Assembly (NCBI GenBank): GCA_943326315.2
Contig: CALPSU020000122.1
Coordinates: 1 to 7,295 of the forward strand
Source of the DNA: Chryseobacterium gleum
GTDB taxonomy: Bacteria; Bacteroidota; Bacteroidia; Flavobacteriales_D; Crocinitomicaceae
Reading direction: 5' to 3'
DNA length: 7,295 nucleotides
The position numbers and the translations under genes are program-made. Of the stretch, positions 1 to 5,565 are shown piece by piece. The notes under the pieces are model-generated. The model searched no databases and was not told the DNA's origin. It worked only from the letters and a program-made list of their open reading frames with translations. Position 1 is the first letter of the stretch. The number at the start of each line of letters is the position of its first letter.

Positions 1-327
1 GCTCAAGCAGATACAGAAACAAATAAAAAAGTAGATTTAGATGTTTTGGTAAAAAATTGCTTAGAGAAAAAACACATTCTGCAATTGATTATGTATTGTT
101 ATTTGTTCAAAGCGAATTACAATGAATTACCGCGTGAAGCAAGTATTATTTCTTTCATTAATATTAAAGATGGTGTATTTAAATTGGATACAGGTAATTT
201 TTCATTAGAAGAAACCGTCGAATTATTTCCTGAAATACTTCAAAAGATTTTAGAGCAAATGTATGATACTGAAATTGATTTCGAACACAATAGTAAGTCG
301 TTTGTGTCTTTTTGTGCTTATTGTTAA
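1..327 (+). CDS. PD-(D/E)XK nuclease family protein, C-terminal fragment (5' end outside window)
   Basis: The frame is open from the first base of the window and ends with TAA at 325-327, giving the last 108 residues of a longer protein. No in-frame ATG lies inside the fragment; the TTG at 46 is an internal Leu codon, not a start. Visible features are a K-x(3)-Q-L-x(2)-Y segment (fragment residues Q28 and Y32), which matches the QxxxY motif following the catalytic core of RecB/AddB-type PD-(D/E)XK nucleases, then an I-I-S-F strand (a family-typical ISF/K core), a long helix (ETVELFPEILQKILEQMY), and a C-terminal C-x-x-C (C105, C108) recalling the cysteine-rich tail of AddB-like nucleases. By family knowledge such proteins process DNA ends in recombination and repair in the cytoplasm. 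The catalytic D/E-x-K itself lies upstream and is not seen, so the assignment rests on the C-terminal pattern only. Confidence 0.72.
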   Translation, partial: AQADTETNKKVDLDVLVKNCLEKKHILQLIMYCYLFKANYNELPREASIISFINIKDGVFKLDTGNFSLEETVELFPEILQKILEQMYDTEIDFEHNSKSFVSFCAYC

Positions 328-401
328 AATACTTGAAATTATAGATGATATTTGTGTTAAAAAATGAAACTAATATCAATGTAAATTAACTTAAATAGGT
401 T

Positions 402-409
402 TATATTTG
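402..409 (+). promoter_or_regulatory. Candidate katG promoter, -7 element TATATTTG
   Basis: TATATTTG is an exact match to the Bacteroidota/Flavobacterium -7 consensus TAnnTTTG, in the 96-base gap between the nuclease stop and katG. The -33 TTG is imperfect: ATG at 379-381, one mismatch, with a 20-base spacer. Transcription would begin near 413-416, leaving a leader of only about 10 bases. I see no OxyR-like or other operator. The gap has no clear terminator for the preceding gene. Confidence 0.4.
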
Positions 410-423
410 AGATAAAAATACAT

Positions 424-2691
424 ATGAAAAAATTAGTTTATTTATATTTTGCAGGGTTTTCTTACGTAGGATTTTCTCAAGAAAGTAAAGCAGAATGTCC
501 TATGGGACATGGTGCAACCAAAAAGACAGAAACAACCGAACGAAGAGAAACTTTAACAACGTCTTTTAATAACCAAGATTGGTGGCCAAATAGATTATCG
601 TTAGAGGTTTTGAGGCAGAACTCGGAAAAGACTAATCCAATGGGTGCACAGTTTGATTATCTCAAAGAGTTCAATAGTTTGGATTATTTTGCCTTAAAAA
701 AAGACATTGAGACAATTTTAACAAGTTCTCAGGATTGGTGGCCGGCAGATTTTGGTAACTATGGGCCTTTATTTATTAGAATGGCTTGGCACAGTGCAGG
801 TACTTATCGTTCAGCAGATGGTCGCGGTGGAGCAAGAGCAGGACAGCAAAGATTTGCACCGTTAAACAGTTGGCCAGACAATGCTAATTTAGATAAAGCA
901 AGAAGATTAATTTGGCCGATAAAACAAAAATATGGAAGTAAAATTTCTTGGGCAGATTTGATGGTCTTGTCAGGAAATGTTGCCCTTGAATCAATGGGTT
1001 TTAAAACATTTGGTTTTTCGGGTGGAAGAGTTGATGTTTGGGAACCTGAAAGTGATGTTTATTGGGGATCTGAAAAAAAATGGTTAGAAGACAATAGATA
1101 TGCCGATGGTAGAAAATTAGAAAATCCTTTAGCAGCTGTGCAAATGGGATTAATTTATGTAAATCCTGAAGGTCCGAATGGGAAACCAGATCCAAAAGCA
1201 GCAGCTATTGACATCAGAGAAACATTCAAAAGAATGGGTATGAATGATGAAGAAACGGTTGCTTTAATTGCAGGAGGTCATACCCTTGGAAAAACACATG
1301 GCAAGGGACCAGCTACAAACGTAGGATCTGAACCAGAGGCGGCTGGAATCGAAGAGCAAGGTTTGGGTTGGAAAAGCACGTATGGTTCAGGCAAGGGAAA
1401 AGATGCTATCACTTCAGGTTTGGAAGTAACTTGGACATCAACACCAACGCAATGGGGTCAAGGGTTTTTTAAAATCTTATTTGGAAATGAATGGGAATTA
1501 ACAAAAAGTCCAGCCGGTGCGAATCAATGGGTTGCAAAAAATGGAAAAGCAATAATTCCAGATGCATTTGATTCTACAAAATTGCATTTACCAACTATGC
1601 TTACCACTGATTTATCCTTAAGATATGATCCTATTTATGAGAAAATTTCTCGCACATTCATGGAAAAACCTGAATTATTTGACGAAGCATTTGCAAAAGC
1701 TTGGTTTAAACTAACACACCGCGACATGGGGCCAAAATCAACTTATGTTGGTCCTGAAGCTCCGAAAGTAGATTTAATTTGGCAAGATCCAATTCCTGCA
1801 ATATCGTATACAAATGTTGATGAAAATGACATTAAGAATTTAAAATCTAAAATTTCAAATTCTGGTTTAACTGTAAGTGAAATGGTTTCAACAGCATGGG
1901 CTTCCGCTTCAACGTATAGAGAGTCTGATAGAAGAGGGGGTGCAAATGGTGCTAGAATTAGGTTATTACCTCAGAAAAACTGGGAAGTAAATAATCCTAA
2001 ACAATTGGAAAAAGTCTTGTCAACATTGGAAAAAATACAAAAGGAATTTAATTCTAACAGTAAAAACAAACAAGTTTCTATTGCTGATTTAATTGTGCTT
2101 GCAGGCTCTGTAGGTATTGAAAAAGGAATCCAAAATGCTGGATATTCTTTCAATGTTCCTTTTACAGCAGGAAGATCGGATGCGAAACAAGAACAAACAG
2201 ATGTAGAATCTTTTAACTTGTTAGAACCAATGGCAGATGGTTTTAGGAATTACACTAAAACATCGTATACAATTTCTACAGAGCAATTATTAATAGATAA
2301 AGCTCAATTATTAAGTCTTACCGTGCCCGAAATGACTGCATTAATGGGAGGGATGAGAGTTCTAAATGCAAATTACGATCAAACATTGCAAGGAGTTTTA
2401 ACAGACAAAAAAGAGGTGTTAAGCAATGACTTTTTTGTAAACCTACTTAGCATGGATAACGAATGGAAGGCGAAAGATGCAACAAAAGAAAAATTTGATA
2501 TTGTCGATAGAAAAACTGGAAAAGTGAAATGGACAGCATCAAGAGCTGATTTAATTTTTGGTTCTAATTCGGAATTAAGAGCAATTTCAGAGGTATATGC
2601 AAGTAACGATGCAAAGGAAAAATTTGTAAAAGATTTTATTAAGGCCTGGACAAAAGTTATGAATTTAGATCGTTTTGATTTGGTCAAATAA
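424..2691 (+). CDS. katG: Catalase-peroxidase KatG, predicted exported
   Basis: Bifunctional heme enzyme (class I peroxidase superfamily) that dismutates hydrogen peroxide and also has peroxidase activity. The length, 755 residues, is normal for KatG. The N-terminal heme domain has the distal triad R119-W122-H123 (RMAWHSAGTYR), proximal H286 (GGHTLGKTHG), W337 and D396, and the residues of the Met-Tyr-Trp catalase cross-link (W122, Y245 in YVNPEGPNGKPDP, M271). R433, the mobile arginine of KatGs, is in HRDMGP. The C-terminal half is the usual degenerate duplicate without heme: the distal position reads S489-W492-A493 and the proximal GGH has become GGM (M644). Residues 1-18 form a signal peptide (MKK, then a hydrophobic aromatic-rich stretch, GFS|Q), placed before the normal ESKxxCPxxHG...DWWPNRL start of KatG. 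ATG at 424 is the only start giving that signal; the next in-frame ATG (M27) would cut into the conserved N-terminal region. The gene is monocistronic, with its own terminator. Confidence 0.97.
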   Translation: MKKLVYLYFAGFSYVGFSQESKAECPMGHGATKKTETTERRETLTTSFNNQDWWPNRLSLEVLRQNSEKTNPMGAQFDYLKEFNSLDYFALKKDIETILTSSQDWWPADFGNYGPLFIRMAWHSAGTYRSADGRGGARAGQQRFAPLNSWPDNANLDKARRLIWPIKQKYGSKISWADLMVLSGNVALESMGFKTFGFSGGRVDVWEPESDVYWGSEKKWLEDNRYADGRKLENPLAAVQMGLIYVNPEGPNGKPDPKAAAIDIRETFKRMGMNDEETVALIAGGHTLGKTHGKGPATNVGSEPEAAGIEEQGLGWKSTYGSGKGKDAITSGLEVTWTSTPTQWGQGFFKILFGNEWELTKSPAGANQWVAKNGKAIIPDAFDSTKLHLPTMLTTDLSLRYDPIYEKISRTFMEKPELFDEAFAKAWFKLTHRDMGPKSTYVGPEAPKVDLIWQDPIPAISYTNVDENDIKNLKSKISNSGLTVSEMVSTAWASASTYRESDRRGGANGARIRLLPQKNWEVNNPKQLEKVLSTLEKIQKEFNSNSKNKQVSIADLIVLAGSVGIEKGIQNAGYSFNVPFTAGRSDAKQEQTDVESFNLLEPMADGFRNYTKTSYTISTEQLLIDKAQLLSLTVPEMTALMGGMRVLNANYDQTLQGVLTDKKEVLSNDFFVNLLSMDNEWKAKDATKEKFDIVDRKTGKVKWTASRADLIFGSNSELRAISEVYASNDAKEKFVKDFIKAWTKVMNLDRFDLVK

Positions 2692-2711
2692 TTATAAATA
2701 AATTCTTGAGT

Positions 2712-2746
2712 AAGAGGTTGTGAAGGTATTTACAACCTCTTTTTTT
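2712..2746 (+). terminator. Intrinsic terminator of katG
   Basis: A perfect 10-bp stem (AAGAGGTTGT at 2712-2721 pairing with ACAACCTCTT at 2732-2741) encloses a 10-base loop and runs into seven T residues (2740-2746). It starts 20 bases after the katG stop. Read from the minus strand the same stem is followed by ACTCAAG rather than a T run, so it should stop katG efficiently and the converging toxin transcript only weakly. Confidence 0.9.
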
Positions 2747-2762
2747 GTAAACGAGGTTTGAT

Positions 2763-3080
2763 TTATAAGATACTAACTCTTTTTCCTATTTCTATACTTT
2801 CAGGATTTCTTCTACAATCCCAAATCATAGAAATTATTATTTCACTTTTTAATATTTGATAAACAATCAAATAATCACCTGAAATTAAAACTCTAATTAA
2901 TTCAATATCAGTTTTAATTCCAATAAACGGATTTTTTGAAATAGTATTTACTCCTTTTCTAATCTTAGAATATAGAGATTTACTATATTTTGAATTACCA
3001 TTTCGTTCAAAATAAAATTCGAGTATTTTAGTAAGATCAACTTCAGCTTCTTTAGACCAATTTATTTTGATTTTAGCCAT
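2763..3080 (-). CDS. ParE/RelE superfamily toxin of a type II toxin-antitoxin module
   Basis: A 105-residue protein with the compact ParE/RelE toxin pattern: an N-terminal strand followed by W-S-x-E-A-x-x-D-L (residues 8-16), two helices, an R-V-L-I...Y-L-I-V-Y beta hairpin (R63 to Y74), and a final strand ending W-D-C-R-R-N-P (87-93), the variant of the family's C-terminal D-x-R-x-N-P signature common in Bacteroidota. The ATG at 3080 lies inside the end of the antitoxin gene (19-base overlap), which suggests translational coupling. By family, RelE members cleave ribosome-bound mRNA and ParE members poison DNA gyrase; the sequence alone does not decide which applies here, and the length and the R-x-N-P ending lean to ParE-like. 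No truncation or frameshift is visible. It acts in the cytoplasm, neutralised by the upstream gene's product. Confidence 0.88.
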   Translation of the reverse strand: MAKIKINWSKEAEVDLTKILEFYFERNGNSKYSKSLYSKIRKGVNTISKNPFIGIKTDIELIRVLISGDYLIVYQILKSEIIISMIWDCRRNPESIEIGKRVSIL

Positions 3081-3298
3081 TTGTCAATTTTAGAATGTAC
3101 TAAATCATCTGAAATCGTTTCTCCTTGATTAAATTCATTTTCAGCAGAAATTATTCTTTCTCTTTGAAAGTTTGAAAGTTCATAAGTAGTAGAAGAGACT
3201 TTCGAATCAATAATCGTTTTCAAGGCTTCTAAAAAAGACTTATCATCAATTAAATAAAGTTGTTCAGCTAATAATTTTCTAAGTTCTATTGTTCCCAC
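3062..3298 (-). CDS. Antitoxin partner of the ParE/RelE-type toxin
   Basis: A 78-residue charged, helical protein directly upstream of, and overlapping, the toxin gene. Its layout is that of small Bacteroidota antitoxins found beside ParE-like toxins: an N-terminal helical part (TIELRKLLAEQLYLIDDKSFLEALKTIIDSK), a Y-x-L-S-x-x-Q linker (residues 39-45), then an acidic/amphipathic C-terminal region ending in IDKWLKSK that would wrap the toxin. It is predicted to bind and neutralise the toxin, and possibly to repress its own promoter. The start is GTG at 3298: the frame reaches a TAA five codons upstream with no ATG between, and a later start would remove the conserved TIELR segment. No recognisable DNA-binding fold (ribbon-helix-helix or HTH) stands out, so autoregulation is inferred from the module type. 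Confidence 0.82.
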   Translation of the reverse strand: MGTIELRKLLAEQLYLIDDKSFLEALKTIIDSKVSSTTYELSNFQRERIISAENEFNQGETISDDLVHSKIDKWLKSK

Positions 3299-3307
3299 TT
3301 TAATTCT

Positions 3308-3328
3308 ATTTTAATATAAATATAAAAT
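3308..3328 (-). promoter_or_regulatory. AT-rich imperfect palindrome, candidate promoter/operator of the toxin-antitoxin pair
   Basis: Ten bases before the antitoxin start lies ATTTTAATAT-a-AATATAAAAT-like sequence: two arms of 9-10 bases complementary apart from one indel. On the minus strand it contains TATATTTA (3324-3317), one base from the TAnnTTTG -7 consensus. The -33 match is poor: the only upstream TTG lies 12 bases away, which is too close. An operator overlapping the -7 element would fit an autoregulated module. Chance palindromes are common in such AT-rich DNA. Confidence 0.27.
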
Positions 3329-3385
3329 AATAATGCCAATAATAAAAGTATTTATGGATAAGTTAGATTTTCAGAGGTATTTCTT

Positions 3386-4831
3386 TCACTTGTAAACATA
3401 CCCATTTTCACCTAATTTGATTCGTTCAAACATCCAATAGTAATTATAGGGCTGGTGACTATCAATAAAGTTTTTACGTGGCCAATCTTTTGGAATAAAT
3501 GCTCTCCCTCCTTTTTTAGGATCAACTTTTTCTAAACCTTTTACTTGACATTGAGGAGCTACACCATCTTGTTCCCAAATTGGATCCGGATCTTTTTGAT
3601 CTAGATTACTCCCATATTGCCAAACTTCTTGAAAAAGTGTCCAATCAAATCCATCTACACAAGCACTTTCGGGAGCTATAATATACATTTTACCAAAAAC
3701 TACCTTATCTTTTATTTCTTCTATAAACCCTAATGAATAAGCATATCCCATACTATGACAAACAATGTCTACAGTATCTTTTGTTTGGAGACAATCTGGA
3801 GAATTACAAATTGCGGTTAAAAAGGATTTTCCTGCTATTTTTCCTCTATTTTTTCTAATCTCAAATCCTTCTAAATTAGATATAGTGTTTAATGTTTTAT
3901 ATTTATTTTTAGCCTTTTTCTTTCGAAAGATAAAAGTGGATCGAAAATAGCTTAATATAAACTTCCTAAAAGTTTTGTGGTTGGAAGTATTAATCCCCAT
4001 GCTGCCATCAATATAGAATGTTTCGGCAGGTTTTAAACGCTCTATAAATAAATTATCTAATTTAAACCAATAGTGATATCGATCTTTATTCGTCACTAAA
4101 TCATCTGTTTCATCCTTATTCCTAGTTGGTCCACGATATCCGTTAGAAAAAACCAATACTCTTTGAGATATTGTTAATTTTCTTTCTATTACATCATTCG
4201 TAACTTCAGTTCCTGAATAAGTATATACAACTTCTTTGCCTAATGAATTATCAATATTTAAATACTTTAGAATTAGATATTGACCATTTGATTGAATTTT
4301 AATATTCTCTTTTTCAAGCGTAATAGAATCGTTTGAATGAGAATATTTCCATCTATTATCAGATGAAATTGTAAAATAATGTACGCTTGATTTTTTTTGG
4401 GCAGTCCAAATATTATTTTTTTTAATATAAACTATACTTCCGATTGATTCTGCTTTATCTCTAATTAGTGAATAATTTACTTTTATTTTTTTATTATCCT
4501 GAATTATTTTAAAAGAGTGTTTCTTTTTTTTTACAGTTTTGGTATGCGCAAACGCATTAATTATTCCGTTCAATTGAGCATAATCGAAAATCGTATGGTG
4601 GTTTTTATTAATCCATGGAGTGATGAAGTAATTTTGGAGAAAAGGTTGTTTAATTTCATTATTAACAATGTTTCCTATACTATCTTCCTCCCAAAAATAG
4701 TATGCAACTAAAGCACCAGTAGGTTGAAAAGTATGCCGTAAAGATATCGTATTTGAATCTTTTACAGTTGCACTTTGACTAAATACAAATCCAGAAATAA
4801 AAATAAATAGATGGGTAAAATAAAATTTCAA
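3386..4831 (-). CDS. Secreted alpha/beta-hydrolase-like protein of unknown function
   Basis: A 481-residue protein I cannot place in a named family. Residues 1-18 form a signal peptide (MK, hydrophobic F/I-rich core, VFS|Q), so it should cross the inner membrane. Residues 20-220 look like a family-specific, beta-rich N-terminal region with charged stretches. From about 224 a hydrolase-like domain begins: VLVFSNGYRGP (225-235) resembles the first core strand and oxyanion-hole turn, and VDIVCHSMGYAYSLG (354-368) is a nucleophile elbow with S360 as candidate catalytic Ser, with Cys instead of Gly in the first position of GxSxG. Possible acid residues are E388, D393 or D396, and H459 (DSHQPYNYYW) is a candidate catalytic His. 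Cysteines 342, 347, 358, 391 and 428 could form disulfides outside the cytoplasm. The start is TTG at 4831: no ATG exists between it and the upstream in-frame stop. It lies 11 bases after the membrane-protein gene, so the two are likely one operon. A lipase/esterase activity is inference only. Confidence 0.75.
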   Translation of the reverse strand: MKFYFTHLFIFISGFVFSQSATVKDSNTISLRHTFQPTGALVAYYFWEEDSIGNIVNNEIKQPFLQNYFITPWINKNHHTIFDYAQLNGIINAFAHTKTVKKKKHSFKIIQDNKKIKVNYSLIRDKAESIGSIVYIKKNNIWTAQKKSSVHYFTISSDNRWKYSHSNDSITLEKENIKIQSNGQYLILKYLNIDNSLGKEVVYTYSGTEVTNDVIERKLTISQRVLVFSNGYRGPTRNKDETDDLVTNKDRYHYWFKLDNLFIERLKPAETFYIDGSMGINTSNHKTFRKFILSYFRSTFIFRKKKAKNKYKTLNTISNLEGFEIRKNRGKIAGKSFLTAICNSPDCLQTKDTVDIVCHSMGYAYSLGFIEEIKDKVVFGKMYIIAPESACVDGFDWTLFQEVWQYGSNLDQKDPDPIWEQDGVAPQCQVKGLEKVDPKKGGRAFIPKDWPRKNFIDSHQPYNYYWMFERIKLGENGYVYK

Positions 4832-4842
4832 TCGAATAAAAT

Positions 4843-5517
4843 CTATAAATTTTTCACTTCATCTGAGAAATATACACGATCCCTATCAACCAAATCTTCT
4901 AATGCATTTTTGAAATTGACTTGATCAGCCTTTGGGATACATGTTAAAGGAAAAGTCATTTGTAAATCTTTAATGTAGTCGAAAAAAACTGTTTGTTGTT
5001 GAATAGTTACTTTTCGTAAGCCAGACAAATACAGAATTTTTACATCCCTATCTGCAACAACAATAGCCTTTGAAGTAAGGCCAATTCTATATATGTTTTT
5101 GAATTTTCCTAAAAATAAAAATAACATATTATCAAATGCACCAAACCACAAAGCACTTGCGGGCATAATCGAATCCGGGCAAACTCTATATAAAGCATAT
5201 CCACCAAAAGTCATCAATAAAGCTTCTAACCATTGGTATAAAAAAACCTGCTTTCTTCTATCTGAACCCATAGTTACATTCCACTTAAATTTAGCAGTTT
5301 GGCTCACCATTCTCACTCCCATCCATCTTCGAACGCTTCTTCGAACGATAATTACATAGTATATTATTCCTAATGCTAGGAAAATTTCCATTTTATAAGG
5401 GATAGAAGCTCCAGAAGTTTTCAAAAATTCAATCGGTAAATCATAGCCAACGAAGATTGAAATAACCATTGTTGGGAATGAGATTAACATTAGTAATATA
5501 TTGATGAATTTATTCAT
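4843..5517 (-). CDS. Four-helix integral membrane protein with soluble C-terminal domain, function unknown
   Basis: A 224-residue protein with ATG at 5517. Hydrophobic segments near residues 5-24, 42-59, 91-110 and 117-137 suggest four membrane helices. A very basic loop between helices 2 and 3 (RRSVRRWMGVR, then KFKW and DRRKQ) should be cytoplasmic, placing both termini in the cytoplasm. Residues 140-224 look soluble: short beta strands (IGLTSKAIVVAD, VKILYLSGLRKVTIQ, VFFDY, LQMTFPLTCIP) followed by a C-terminal helix, an order that resembles bacterial PH-like domains; this is an impression from pattern, not a match. It is followed after 11 bases by the secreted hydrolase-like gene and preceded, 48 bases away, by the DUF349 gene on the same strand. 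No catalytic motif is visible. It could anchor, transport for or protect against the downstream product; none of these is shown by the sequence. Confidence 0.75.
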   Translation of the reverse strand: MNKFINILLMLISFPTMVISIFVGYDLPIEFLKTSGASIPYKMEIFLALGIIYYVIIVRRSVRRWMGVRMVSQTAKFKWNVTMGSDRRKQVFLYQWLEALLMTFGGYALYRVCPDSIMPASALWFGAFDNMLFLFLGKFKNIYRIGLTSKAIVVADRDVKILYLSGLRKVTIQQQTVFFDYIKDLQMTFPLTCIPKADQVNFKNALEDLVDRDRVYFSDEVKNL

Positions 5518-5565
5518 ATAAAGTTATCTTATTGACCTATGTAATCACCTTGAAATTCGACTTAT

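Noticed and set aside
46..48. TTG at 46 as start of a small 93-residue protein
   Set aside because: The frame is open to the window edge and the QxxxY and CxxC features fit the end of a longer nuclease.
347..354. GATATTTG as an alternative katG -7 element
   Set aside because: The first base departs from TAnnTTTG and the nearest TTG (333-335) is only 11 bases away; 402-409 is a full match.
179..379. Minus-strand frame of 66 codons
   Set aside because: It lies antisense to the nuclease gene's end and the intergenic gap, with no protein-like pattern; a shadow of AT-rich DNA.
484..500. KatG as a lipoprotein anchored at C25
   Set aside because: The sequence before C25 is S-K-A-E-C, hydrophilic and without a lipobox; cleavage at GFS|Q fits better.
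1001..1195. Minus-strand frames inside katG (also 1971-2153 and 2379-2687)
   Set aside because: They are antisense to a well-conserved enzyme gene; their content follows from katG codon use.
3299..3385. Terminator for the minus-strand operon after the hydrolase-like gene
   Set aside because: No stem followed by a T run is visible on the minus strand in this gap; it holds only the candidate toxin-antitoxin control region.
3765..3950. Plus-strand frames inside the hydrolase-like and membrane-protein genes (also 4517-4711 and 5093-5359)
   Set aside because: All lie antisense to longer frames with signal peptide, motif or membrane-segment structure, and show no coding signal of their own.
5518..5565. 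Promoter between the DUF349 gene and the membrane-protein gene
   Set aside because: TAACTTTA is near the -7 consensus but no TTG lies at a suitable distance, and it would leave almost no leader.
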